DNA of 64,000 bases from Cricetomys ansorgei (lineage: Eukaryota > Chordata > Mammalia > Rodentia > Nesomyidae). The position numbers and the translations under genes are program-made. Every line of letters begins with the position of its first letter. Positions within the stretch are counted from its first letter, which is position 1. This document shows, piece by piece, positions 12,730 to 23,664 of the stretch. The stretch spans positions 23,722,001 to 23,786,000 of the forward strand of contig JAMJFZ010001796.1 in the NCBI GenBank assembly GCA_026225945.1. The letters are read 5' to 3'. The notes beneath the pieces were generated by a model. That model did not search any database, had not been told where the DNA came from, and was given only the letters and a program-made list of their open reading frames with translations.

Positions 12730-15700
12730 TCACGGAGGAACAGGACAAGGGCCTGGGGAAGGTTGGTCCTTAGGTAAGTATCATAGTACATAACAAGAAG
12801 GCCCTAAGAAATCCCAGCATGCTCTAGGAGGGACAGATTGTTCCCTGATGTGTCTCTAAAGGCAGGCTCTCAAACAATACCTGCTGAATGCACAATCAAG
12901 GAGACACACAAGGTTCTGACTTGGTCCCGGAATACAGAGGGGATATGGCAGTGGAAGAGCAGAAGAGTGGGGTCAGGAGGGTGTGGCCAGGGGCCAGGGG
13001 AGCTTGGTATGATGAGCGGGAAGCTGGCATTGTATCCCAGGACAGAGCAAAACAGACAAGGGTTGGATTTGGCAGACTCAAAAGTCAGAAAGACAGTCCT
13101 GGTGACATGTGAAGAGACGGCAATGGGGGAAGATGCCCAGGGAAGGTCCTCTTGGAATAGCACAGGGACAGCGATGCAAGGACAGATGGAGGCAAGGCCT
13201 GAGGGAAGCGAATCCCAAGGCATTCTAGAAGCTCCATTGGATGTGGGTGGCGGGAAGAGGTGGGATGAGGATGTCACCCTTCGGCTTGGAAGAAGCCGCA
13301 ATCTGGATAGGTGATGCATGTGGAGGAACAGGCTTTTGCGTAAAGATGGGAGATTTCACACGAGTAGGGTGTAAATGCCTCTGGGATTATCCACACAGGC
13401 AGCAAGTGGTGTGGGTGGGAGCCCAGAATGAGGTCGGGCTAGGAACACAGATTTGCACGCTACAGGTTAAGAAGGTATGGAGGGCGGGGGGTGGACTAGA
13501 CAAAAGAAAAACCCAGAAGCAACAGCTAGGAAACTTCCTACACAAGATCAGGGAGAAGATCATGATCACAGAGAAACACAACACTGGAGGAGCCTAGAGG
13601 ATTGTGGGAGAGAACAAGAAGCTTGCAGAGTCCCTGGCTAGGCTGTGCCAGAGAGGGTGAGAAGGGGGCTTCAAGAAGTTGGAGAAGGTTTTGGTTAGAT
13701 CAGAGGAGAAGACAGCTCCTGGTAGGAGGTGATGACACCATACTACCGAGTGAGGACAAGCAGATCAAAAGGGTCTCCAGTTACTCTAAGAGACAGGGTG
13801 ACAGCAAGGCAAAAAGCTATGGTTCTTAGTCTGGCTGTTGACCTCGGGCTCGCCCCTATGGGTTTTTATTTGACCGGTCTGGCCAGATGCCTTCCATATT
13901 TATTGCTAAAGCCAAGACCCTGTGCCAAGGAAGGGTCTTAATTCTTAGTTTTCAGGATACAAAACATCTTATACTCATTCAAAAGGGGATGAGCATGTTG
14001 AGGAGGAGAGGAGAAAAGCCAGGAGCGTGAGAGCTTTGGGAACCAGTCCCAACTTGGTGATGAGGGTACCTTGGAGAAACAGAGCATGTGGGGATGGGGG
14101 ACTGGGGGCAGATGTGGATGCAGAGGAGAGTGGCCTGGGAGACTGGCTGTTCTTTGTGGGCAGCAAAGTGAGAAGTGTAAAGGTCTGCTGGTTCTGGAAG
14201 TGAGCTGGCTAGAGGAGAAGGAAGACTCAAGATAGGGAAGGGAGGGCTTTGGTGCTCCCCAGAGGTCTAGAAGTGGATGGGGCTCAGCAGAAGTCAGCTG
14301 TTTCTCTGGAGCGGTCTATATTTGATATGGGGAGCCTGGCTAGAATATCTCAGGACAGGGATGGCAGAAAGGGACTGTGAGGAAGTCCAGGTCCTGGGTC
14401 GCAGGTGGGGCTGTGGACACTGTGAGGGAGAGTGAGTGTATAGGAATGAGGACTGCAAGACTGTGGGGGTGGAGCAGAGAACGGGGCCAACAGAGACTGG
14501 GGGCTGGCCAGAGGAATGGAGCAAGATTTGGAAGCCATGACTTTGCTTGCCTGTGTTCCCAAGGCTATAGAGGTACTATGGGTAGAGCTGGCAGAAGATT
14601 CAGGGCTCAGGTACAGAGTAAAGGAGACTCCTGTCTAGTCTCTGGAAGGGAACGAAATAAAGAAGAGAGGCTTAAGTGGTTTCCTAAGTCTTTGAAGCCA
14701 CAGGATATAATAGTCTGAGTTTCAGAGCTTTGGGAGCTTCCAGACAGAGAGGACTCTGGGAGAATAAAGACTTCCAAGCTGAGGAATCAGAGGCTAGCAC
14801 CCAAGTCCTGCTTATCTAATTCAAGGTCTACGACACCCAGTCCAGTCCTGCAGTTGTCAGATGCGAGCTGGGAGCTCCAGTCTGCTGCTAATTTTCAGAC
14901 TGGTTATCTAATCTCTCTGGTTCTCACTTTCTCATGAAGACAGAGGTTATATCTACATGGCCTGGATGAGGTAACTCAGACACAAATTTTAGTTCAGAGG
15001 AGGAGAGAGCTGTTGCTACAATCCAGGTATTTTTTATGGGGCTGTGGAGACGGGGCATTTAAGTGGCAACAAAAGCCAAATGAGGTCATAAAGCTGGAGT
15101 CCTAACCTGGTAGGCTTGGTGGGTTGAAAGAAAAGGATGGAAGCCACGTGGGGACAGATTGAGGAGGGAACTGCCTGCTAGCCAGGGCGATAGCCCTCAC
15201 CAGCACCGGTCAGGCCAGCACCTTGACTGTGCATGTCCACCCTTGAGAATGGCAAGGAATAACTGCCCATTGCTGAGTTGTTGAAGTCACTGTCCACGAT
15301 ATTTCTGTCATGGAGACTGAGCTGACTAAGACAAGTGCCCACAATGTGTCAGTGTGGGGGTGAGAGGAGCACATGGCAGGGAAAGTGCTCCGGGGGCGTG
15401 GCATGCTCTAGGCTCGGGGGAGGGGCAGAGAAGATGCTCAGCATTCAGCAGGTGTCAGACATGCTTATACTCCAGGGTGAGGCAGTAGCACACCCAACCA
15501 GAGTGGAGAGGCATCTCAGAAATGTTTTTTGAGAAGTTTGGAGCTGCCAATAAACTAGCCGGGGTATAACCCCGGATACTCAAAAAGTCTGCTGAGGATG
15601 TGGCAGGTGGCATGGGAGGAAGAAGATTCTGGAACCCACAGGGAGGGTTTCTGGCAGATCAGTTAAGGTAGCTGCTGGCTGAGGAGGCAAAGAGGAAGAG

Positions 15701-17155
15701 GTAAAAACTCTGAAACTGGAAGCAGCTGACACGTAATCGCCACGGAAAGCGGGTAGCTGTTGGCAGAAAAGGCGTTTAGGAAGCGCTGCAACGGGCCCTG
15801 CCAAGGGAGGCTGTCATGATTCACACTTGGGAAGTGCTGGAGAGCAGAACAGAGGTTGGAGGAGGTGCGGGCCAGGCGTGGATGGCTGCAGCTGCCGCCT
15901 AGCCTGGTAGCCTGGCAACCGTGGTGAGCTGACCCCTCTGGCCAGACTTGACTCAGGGAACGGAGTCCTGGGGTGGGAGAATGGATGTCTTAGGAATCTG
16001 CCACCAGACTGAGCCTCTTCAGAACAGTTTTCCTGGGTGGCATTCCAAATCCATTTCCTGGTCCCTTTTTGTTTAATATTGTTCTATGAATATTACCTTG
16101 TGTCCCTAGGAGTCCTGAGATGAGCTCTATTGTGGATACAGCGCTTTCTTCCTCAATTTTTCTCCAAGTTGATCCCACCCAGATCTCCTTGTCACTGCAC
16201 GGTCTGTCAGCCTCGGGGAGCTGCTCACAGCCAGGCTTCCCGTTCAAGCATGTCGTGGAGCAGTTATAGGCGCCATGAGTCCTTAGTCCTCTTAGGAAAT
16301 GGCCTCCATTCCTGTTGGTGACTTTATTTGAAAAGTGACCTGCTGGACTAGAATAACACCTAAGTGCTATTCAGGCATGGAGGCCAGAGTTCAAAGCGCC
16401 CCCTGGTGGTGGGAGTCACAAGGTTCAGACCTTAACCTAGGGCTTTAGAAGTTGAAGGTCAAGTGTTCTTTCAAAGCAGGGTTGTTAACCAGTGGTGGTG
16501 CTCACTGGTGCTGGCTAGCCATGCTTCACAAAACCTCTCACCCATCGGCAGAGATGTCTTCTCACTTTACTGAGATACAGTGTGAGATTTGGATGGGTTT
16601 AAATGTTACAAAGCTGGGCTTCAGACTCTGGCCCTGCTCCTGGGTATAATTCTGGATCTGATTTGTACTGCTGCAGTTGAGTTTTCTTAGGTGCAGAGGG
16701 GAGATAGGGCAAACTGATACCCCCATTATCCCATACTAAAGGCAAACCAGTTCCAGGAAGCCGGCCTAGTGTTCTAAGACCAGTTGCAATGAACTCTGCA
16801 AGCTTGAAGGAAACCCCTGTCTGCAGAAGCCTGCTAGGACTTGCAGAGACCACCCTGAGGATGTGGTCCTGTAGCTGAAACAGAAATGGAACTGGAAAGG
16901 GAGATAGGCCAGCAGAACACGGTTCCCTGACTGAGGCAAATTAGAGGGGGTGCGGGTGTTGGGAGGGACAGAGAGAAGATTGGATGGAGAGAGAGGAGGG
17001 CTAAGGGAGTGGATAGACAGGAAAGAGAGACGGGGGCAGATGTGAGGGAGCCGTTCCAGCTCACAACCAGGGTGCCATCTCCTCATGAGTGCTCTTGGCC
17101 TTTGACCCGGAAGAAGCTAATGCAGTTCTGTGATGCAAGAGAGGCCCCATGGACC
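12730..17155. other. Long intergenic stretch, purine-rich, no gene
   Basis: The + strand is rich in GGGA/GAGG words (for example 13980-14260 and 16950-17040). Two long open frames on opposite strands overlap almost completely (12838-13314 and 12870-13319), a sign of base composition rather than coding. The 15,540-15,600 segment with AATAAAC could be part of an old LTR. I found no exon, RNA gene or dated repeat that I would defend. Confidence 0.4.
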
Positions 17156-17164
17156 TAGAAGTCA

Positions 17165-17425
17165 TAGCCTGCTGCGTGTGTCAGCTGTGTGATGTACCCT
17201 GATACTCTGAGGGTCACAACAACAAAAAAATGATACAAGATTAAATCGGGCACGAGAGAAAATGATGTCATCAAGACGCTGGCTCACTGTAGTACAGTAA
17301 CACCTTTTTAAAAGTGGGGTGCAACATAAAATAATGGTTAAAAAGTATAGTGTGGTAAATACTAAGATAGTAACATAGCTGTTTATTATCACTCAAAATA
17401 TTTTTATCATTATACAATTTCTGTT
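17165..17425. repeat. Ancient interspersed repeat fragment (family not assigned)
   Basis: Words such as GTACAGTAACAC, AAGTATAGTGTGGTAAATAC and TAGTAACATAGCTGTTTATT are shared, in my recollection, with an old repeat common across mammals. A second segment at 18150-18320 (GTGCTATGACATCACTAG, TTTAGCTCCATTATC) fits another part of the same family. I do not assign a name. Confidence 0.4.
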
Positions 17426-17427
17426 AC

Positions 17428-17530
17428 ACACCAGTAATACCAGTATTCAAGAAGCTGAGGCAGGAGGATCCCATGCTTGAGGCCACCCTGATCTACATAG
17501 CCAGACCTTGTCTCAAAAAAGTCAAATAAA
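17428..17530 (+). repeat. B1 SINE
   Basis: Forward B1: ACCAGTAATACCAGTATTCA, GAAGCTGAGGCAGGAGGATC, then AGACCTTGTCTCAAAAAA and an A/T tail. It is diverged. Confidence 0.7.
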
Positions 17531-18765
17531 TAAACAGATATGTTACTCTGGGCATAACTGCATTGCTCTGTTTTTATACAGCCCGCTGTGCAGTGAGTTT
17601 GTCACCATCAGCCTGTGGGGATGTCCAAGGGCTAATAGTGAGTCAAAGCTCTCCTTGACTCTGGATTATCTCATCCTGAGAGCGATAGGAGTTTGGGTGC
17701 TCCTCACTTCTTAGCCCTGACCAGAAGCCAGCTAAATCATCAGATATGAACCTTCACTGAAGCAAACACGCTTGTCTGCCCCGCAGGCTAGAAGACACAG
17801 ACTCAAACCCCACACGCAGGCGACGCCACTCCCAATGTAGGATTCCTAACCAATGGGCATTCTCGGGGTCACCAACTCCTCCTCTGCTTGTGTCCCTATA
17901 TACGCATCCTACACCCTGCATTAAAAAGGAGACGCCCCCTGATGCACGTCCCGAGCTCTTGTGTACTCGTTCGACTCATGGAGGTCCACCAAAGACAAGG
18001 TTAGGATGCTGTAGGCCCACGGCCCAGCACCACCCCCACCGTGTCCCCACATCCCTCAGCCTGGAGCTGGCCGAGGGCAACCGCCATACTCCTGTGGCTG
18101 GGACACAGGCATGGCGGGAGGATTCCACTCACAGCTACACGGCCTGACCCCAGCGAAGCAAGTGATGCACCGCCCTGTGTCATCAGGGTGCTATGACATC
18201 ACTAGCAATCAGACATGTTTAGCTCCATTATCCCGTTAGAAGACCCCTGATGACAGGGCATCACCAGTGACATTGTCCCACATGTACAACCATGCACCAC
18301 ATAAGGGTACTTCAGCAGCTGAAGAATTGCAGGCAATCTGCGTGAGCTGCCTGTGGAGGAAGACCACTCACTAGGTGAAGCTTCCCTGCTCTGGGACAGA
18401 TGTGTGAAAAGACTTTTCATCCCTAAGAGGCCAAGTCGATGTCAAATCTAGAGGTTTTTAAAGACAGGAAAGATGGCTCGTTTGGGGTCACGTGGCAAGT
18501 TACAAGTTGATCCCTCGGAGTTCTGGCCAGACGAGTGCCTCAGAGCACTCCAGTTCATTAATAAGCACACACTGTCGGCGTCCTACAGGAGTGTAAGGCA
18601 TCCCACGTGACGCAGCTTCTCTGTCAAGATGCCTCACCACTTGGCAAGCCAGAGAGGTGGAGAAGGACAGGCTGGCAAACACCACACCTTTCAGGGTTTG
18701 TTTATTATGGTAAACATCCCTCCTTTTACTGGAGAATCCCAACCCAATATTTAAGTGGCGGTCAG
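17531..18765. other. Intergenic stretch, no gene
   Basis: Apart from the ancient-repeat-like block at 18150-18320, the sequence looks unique. Short open frames have no recognisable content. Confidence 0.35.
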
Positions 18766-18767
18766 CC

Positions 18768-19055
18768 TTCTGCTGTGGTTTGGAATGTCCTCCACAGGCT
18801 CACTTACTCCCCTGTTGGCGGTGCTGTTTTGACAGCTTCTGGGAATTGACTTGGAGATGTGGAGCCAATGGGTTGCATATCAGCCCTTTATGGCAAACTC
18901 TCTGCTTCTTCATCCACCAAGATGTTGCAAACAGTACAGCCTTATACCCTCACCCCTGCCTTCCCCACCACAATATACTGTACTCCCTCTAACTGTGAGC
19001 TGAAATAAACCCTGCATCCTCAAAGTGCTCCTGTTGGATATTCTGTCACGATGGC
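18768..19055 (+). repeat. LTR-like interspersed repeat, truncated
   Basis: Starts TGCTGTGGTTTGGAATGTCC and ends with GAGCTGAAATAAACCCTGCA then CTGTTGGATATTCTGTCAC. This is the layout of rodent MaLR-type LTRs with AATAAA near the right end. The right terminus appears to abut the pseudogene-like segment at 19055. Confidence 0.4.
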
Positions 19056-19525
19056 GAGATGGACTTCTTTGATCCAGCCAATGACCAGCTTTTAAGTCCT
19101 GCTCCCTGGGCAGAGCACAGCCCAAGCTACAGTTGAAGATGATGCTGTCAATGCTGTGACACAATTCTCGGCTTGCAACATCTATGATCACATCCAGAAC
19201 TTTGCTCAGGCTTGAGGTGATGTCACCAAGAACTATATGGATGGCATCTAGAAGCCACTTGAGAGCATCACCCACGACCTCAAAGGTCAAGATAACAAGG
19301 TTGCAAAACTCATCAGGGCTAAGGCTGAGGAGGTGGACACCTATTGCAGGAAGTGGATGAAGCTGGCTCCAAGGAGCTCCTGCAGGTGTTTCTGAGCAGG
19401 CAACCAAAGACAGCCCCTGCTCCACAGCCAGAGGAGAGGAAGCAAGAGAAAAGGAGCTATAGGAAAAGAGCCATCAGGCCATCCACAGTGAATGGCTTAG
19501 TGGAATTCTCCAGAACCCAACACTG
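19056..19525 (+). pseudogene. Broken coding-like segment, probable processed pseudogene of unidentified parent
   Basis: From about 19114 a + frame reads protein-like for over 90 codons, but with in-frame stops at about 19213 and 19249 and another near 19393. Its content is charged and helical, for example DHIQNFAQA, KPLESITHDLKGQDNKVAK and AKAEEVDTYCRKWMKL. Shifting frame gives an uninterrupted Lys/Arg-rich end to about 19525. No introns are visible inside it. Composition and stops fit a decayed intronless copy of a cellular mRNA. I could not name the parent. The open frame on the opposite strand (18910-19425) is a shadow. Confidence 0.45.
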
Positions 19526-20045
19526 AAATGTTTGCACTCACACACATGAATGTTCACGGTGCCCTATCTGCTAGCAAGCAAATCCATCATGAGAGCAGAA
19601 GAATCAGGCAAGCACCATGAATGTGCCTCTGGAAAGAGTGGCCCTGCTTGTGTCTGCTAGGGAGGATGCAGGCCTTGCCATTGAGAAGACATGAGAGCCT
19701 TGCTGTCACTCAGTCTCCTGAAGGCCTGGCATCGGGGACAAGATGTGGAGGTTGATAAGAGCAACATTAATGATTCTCACCCTATATAGTCCTAAGCTAA
19801 TGTGTTCATTCTTACCTGGTTTTTTTGAAAAAGAAATTTAAGTAAAAAACACAATTTCTGAAATAGAGGCATAGAGAGTAATTCTGTGTTGTCATACAAT
19901 GTGTTTGTTTTTAAATTATGTTATTACAAAGTAAAAAAAGGTTTTAAAATCCATTTTAGACATACATTTTATGGTGTTAAAATAAAAGGCAAAAGAATGC
20001 ATTGTTGAATAGAGACAGGAAGATTTAAGACCCTATTTTAAACTA
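19526..20045. other. Intergenic stretch, AT-rich to the right
   Basis: Could include the 3' untranslated end of the pseudogene parent. From 19810 the sequence is A/T-rich with many AAAA runs. No gene is seen. Confidence 0.35.
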
Positions 20046-20047
20046 GA

Positions 20048-20195
20048 GTGTCTGGGTGGGGTGTCTCAAGACTGTAATTCCAGCATTCAGGAAGCTGATG
20101 CTGGAGGATAGCCACAAATATAAGGCCAGCCTAGGCTACTTAGTGCATCTCTGTTTCCCAAAATGAACCAATCAAGCAATCAAGCAAATAAAAGA
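20048..20195 (+). repeat. B1 SINE
   Basis: Forward B1 with GACTGTAATTCCAGCATTCA, GGAAGCTGATGCTGGAGGAT, AAGGCCAGCCTAGGCTACTT and an AATCAAGCAA-type tail. Confidence 0.75.
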
Positions 20196-20247
20196 GTCTC
20201 CCTACCCCCATTCCTAAGACGACATCTACTATACACACTTTTAAAAC

Positions 20248-20372
20248 AACAGCTGGGAATGGTGTCATGCATCTGTAGTCTCAGTACTTGAGAGACTGAT
20301 ACCGAAAGATCCTCATGAGTTCAGGCCAGCCTGGGCACATAGTAGGTTCCAGGCCACTCTGAGTTACTTATT
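20248..20372 (+). repeat. B1 SINE, left part, interrupted
   Basis: Forward B1 from AGCTGGGAATGGTGTCATGC to CACTCTGAGTTACTT. Its 3' end, AGAGACCATGTCTCAATAAA, reappears at about 20705-20726 after a 320-bp insertion, so the element at 20373-20690 jumped into this B1. Confidence 0.7.
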
Positions 20373-20692
20373 GAAGTTGTATGTTGCTGTGGTAGCTCAG
20401 GATGGAAGACACAGGGGCATTTTTCATAGATGCAAGCCATACCAGACCTCAACAAAGGGAACCACCATCATGGCCAGTGCTATACTCAATTGACAGTGGA
20501 ACCCCAAGAGTCTGAGCTCAGGTGTTTTATTGATTCAGAACTCCTCAGGTGTTCTACTGGTAGCACATGCAGATCATGAGCAATCAAACATCCCTCACAG
20601 AAATCCAACACTTGCAAACAATGCAAAATGCCTTAGACAACCTCTCACCCAACAGTGCATAAAACTGTGCATACATAACTAAAAATAAACTC
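20373..20692 (+). repeat. Unnamed 300-bp interspersed element, copy A
   Basis: Homologous along its length to 23335-23664: shared blocks include GCCAGACC/ACCAGACC TCA, GGGAACCACC, GGCCAGTGC, CAGCTCAGGTGTTTTTATTG-like, GCAGATCAT, CACAGAAATCCAACAC and AACTAAAAATAAAC. It begins near TGAAGTTGTATG and ends near CTCCTACA. This copy sits inside a B1. TG...CA-like ends and a TTTTATT/AATAAA pair suggest an LTR-type element. The family is not recognised. Confidence 0.65.
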
Positions 20693-21099
20693 CTACAAGA
20701 ATATATAGAGACCATGTCTCAATAAACAAACAAAATAAAATAAAGCACTATGGGGCTTTACCCTCCTTCCATATGTTAGAACAGAAAATGTCAGCTTCTG
20801 CTCAGGGACATCATAGCTCCTCAGACCTGAGCTAAGCCTGCCTCCCTCCCAACAGCCTACTAAGCCCCACTTAATAGAAAGTACCTGCACATGAACTCTA
20901 CTTAAAAAACACATATACCTAGGTCTTCTTCCATAAAAGTCCTGGAAACCATCACATCCTAGAATTTTCTCTAGGCTTTCCACACTGCCAGGACCCTTCC
21001 CAAAGTTGGGACTCTTGCTTTGAATATCTGAAAAGTCACACACATGTACTCACCCATGCTCCTCTGCCGATGCTTCCTTTGGGAGACCCAGAAAGTTAT

Positions 21100-21720
21100 C
21101 CCACAACAACCCCGGGTTCTATTGAGAAGGGTCCTGTGGAAATCCTGGAGAGGGGCTGATCATTAGGTAGGGCAGGCAGGAAGCTTCTTAGCCTCTTGAG
21201 GGATCGTGGGGGACTTGTAGGCCCATGGACAGTCAGTGGATAATTCAGGGAAAGGGAGGTGGAAGATGGCAGCTGCTCTCTCAAATGTTCTCCTGTGCTT
21301 CACATGAGCCAGCTGCATGGTCTCCTGCATGAAGAGGGTGGGAGCTGCTCCAGATTGGAGTGGATCATGAGATAGTACAGGAAGATGCCAGCAGGGGAGC
21401 CTGTGAGTAGAGAGACGGTGGGCAGACATCACCAGAGCCCACTGGTCTTAAAGACCTTAAAGAGCCCCACCCAGCAAGAGGGATTCAAAAGCATGGGCCA
21501 AAGTCTAGGCCATAGCAGGTTGTTGTAAGTGGTCTCCAATGGCCAGCATACACATACAATGAGGGAGGTTGTATGATCTAGTTGAAGAATCCATTGATGA
21601 TGTCCAAATGTGCAAAAGTGTAGGTGGCAAAGATGCCAGTTATGCTACTGGTACCCAAGATGAGAAGTTCATTATTGGTGAAGTTCCAGATTACAGCCCA
21701 TGGTGGTTCATTTCCACTGT
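21100..21720 (-). pseudogene. Possible decayed coding-like segment, unidentified
   Basis: On the minus strand a frame of about 120 codons (21578-21940) has a hydrophobic, membrane-like run (LLILGTSSITGIFATYTFAH) and is followed, after stops and shifts, by further open sequence down to about 21163. Its first third overlaps a repeat at 21725-21945 and is not gene-derived. I do not recognise a parent. It may be a broken processed copy or chance. Confidence 0.25.
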
Positions 21721-21724
21721 CAGT

Positions 21725-21945
21725 GTGGTTGAATTTGGAATCGCCTGGGAGACACAGTCCCAAGCGTGTCTGTGAGAGGCTTTCCAAAAAGGTTGAAATG
21801 GGAATGGAAAACTCACCCCGAGTGTGTGACACCATCCCATAGACTGGAGTCCTGACATGAATGAAAAAGGGAAAAAGGAGGAAGGCAGGGGAACGCTCGT
21901 TGTTCTCTGCTTCCTGACTAAATGCAATGTGACCAGTCACCTCCT
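21725..21945 (-). repeat. Interspersed repeat, left arm of an inverted pair
   Basis: Its reverse complement aligns with 22125-22262: both contain GGTCAC, a CAGAGA run, CTTTTTCATTC/CTTTTCATTCTGTCC, TCTATGGGATGG/TCCATGGAATGG and GGTGAGTTTTCC/AGTGAGTCTTCC. The family is a common rodent repeat that I cannot name with confidence. Confidence 0.5.
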
Positions 21946-21984
21946 GCTCCTGCTACCATGCTTTCTGCATCAGCTGCCTCCCTC

Positions 21985-22262
21985 TTTGCTGTAACAAACA
22001 CCTGGCAAAAGCAACTTACAGACAGACAGATGGATGGGTTTGTTTCAGCTCATATATGAGGGGATACAGTCAGTCCATCATGGCAGGGAAGGCGAGGCAT
22101 AGAATGCAGCTCTGGCCATGCATGCAGGATGGAACCTCTGGTCACTATGTCCACAGAATGCAGAGAGGTGACTGCAAGTCTCCCCTTGTTTTCTCCTTTT
22201 CATTCTGTCCTGGGCCATAGTCCATGGAATGGCGACGCCCACATTCAGAGTGAGTCTTCCCT
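21985..22262 (+). repeat. Interspersed repeat, right arm of the inverted pair
   Basis: Forward copy beginning CTGTAACAAACACCTGGCAA and passing TCCATCATGGCAGGGAAGGC. These words are shared with the repeat at 58757-59292 (ATGGCGGC...AGC block), so it is the same broad family. Confidence 0.5.
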
Positions 22263-22264
22263 CC

Positions 22265-22639
22265 TGTGGTGGCTTGAATGAGAACGGTCCCTACAGGCTC
22301 ATATGTTTGGATGCTTGGTCCCCAGTTAGTGGAACTGTTTGGGAAGGATTACAAAGTGTGGTCTTGTAGGAAGTGAGGCACTGGAGGTGAACTTTGAGGA
22401 TTCTAAAGCCCATGTCAGGCCCAGACCTAGTCCCCTCTCCTCCCTGTTCATTGACTGTGGATCAGATATGAGCTCTCAGCTACTGTTCCAGCATCCCACT
22501 GCCTGCTGCCATGCTCCTCGCCTTAATGATCATGGGTTAACCCCCTGAAGCTGAAAGCAAGTCCCCAATTAAACACTTCCTTTTATAAGTTGCCTTAGTC
22601 AAGCTGTTTCGTCACAGCAAAAGAACAGTAACTAAGACA
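22265..22639 (+). repeat. Solo LTR-like repeat, copy 2, with ends and target duplication
   Basis: Begins TGTGGTGGCTTGAATGAGAA and ends AACAGTAACTAAGACA. The 5 bases before (CCTCC) and after (CCTCT) form a near-perfect 5-bp target duplication. TG...CA ends, length of about 375 bp, a late AATTAAACAC and a 5-bp duplication fit an ERVL-MaLR-type solo LTR. No internal viral sequence is present. Confidence 0.65.
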
Positions 22640-23334
22640 CCTCTTCAGTTAGATCTCTCCCTCACAGACACTCCCAGAGTTTGTTCTCTAAATGTGTCAA
22701 AATCACATCCAGTTGACAATGGACATTAACCATTAACACCTTCCCTGCCATGATGCCCTCAAACCTTGAGACCAAACATGCAGGGTGGCAGCCCAGATGT
22801 GTAGCTATTCCATCTAGGTTTGTATAAGAACATTTCATGGTGTTCATGGAAGATAGACAATGCCTTTCTTAGAATATATTAATGTTCAGCAATGAATAAT
22901 TGTATCAAAATTTAGTGTATATGGATTTAGTTGGCTTTTTTTCCCAGTGCTTTGTAATTGAATTCGGGGCCCCATACATGCTAGGGACTCAAACATTTTA
23001 CCACTGTGCTACATTTTCAGCCCATATATGGATATACACATCTACCAACATATCTGTTAGATGAATAGATGATTGAAGGATGGATAGATAGACAGATGGA
23101 TATTGGCTCTCCAGTAACTCAAGAGACAGGTAAGTCCGTGTCTGTCAGGCAAGAGTGGATGCTGAAGGCAGAATGTGAAGGTTCTCTACTGATGAGCCCC
23201 CCTCTTCTCTGGAGGATGTCAGTCTTTCTCTCTCTCAAGCCTTTGGATGGGGCCAACCACAGTTATCTATCCATATAAGAGATATACTGACAGATATGTA
23301 GATCCATGTTCTGGCTGAGAGTAGCTCAGTAGAG

Positions 23335-23664
23335 TGTAGTTGTTACGCTGCTGTTGCAGCTCACCAAGAGACACAGAGGTACATTTCATAACTGCAAACC
23401 CTGCCAGACCTCAGCAGAGGGAACCACCTTCACGGCCAGTGCCATACTCACAGTGGAACCTTGAGCGTCTCAGCTCAGGTGTTTTTATTGCTTCAGAACT
23501 CCTTAGGTGCTCTACTGATAGCATATGCAGATCATTACCAATCAACATCCCCCACAGAAATCCAACACATGCAGACAGTACAAAATGCCAAGGCCTATGC
23601 ATTCCATTTTCCAACGGTGCATAAAAACACTTTAAATATAACTAAAAATAAACTTCCCCAACAG
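23335..23664 (+). repeat. Unnamed 300-bp interspersed element, copy B
   Basis: Partner of 20373-20692. It begins TGTAGTTGTTACGCTG and ends CTTCCCCAACA. It interrupts an ID-like SINE: GTAGCTCAGTAGAG lies on the left, and GCAGAGTGCTTACCTAGAAT with AGGCCCTAAGTTC lies on the right. GTAGAG and GCAGAG form a possible 6-bp target duplication with one mismatch. Confidence 0.65.

Noticed and set aside
12838..13319. Two open frames of about 150 codons on opposite strands
   Set aside because: They overlap almost fully, have no recognisable content and sit in purine-rich DNA, which lowers stop frequency.
18910..19425. 171-codon open frame on the minus strand
   Set aside because: It is antisense to the broken coding copy at 19056-19525 and runs into an LTR-like repeat.
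22265..22639. Possibility of an intact endogenous retrovirus
   Set aside because: Only LTR-like sequence is present here and in the related copies. No gag, pol or env-like reading frame adjoins any of them.
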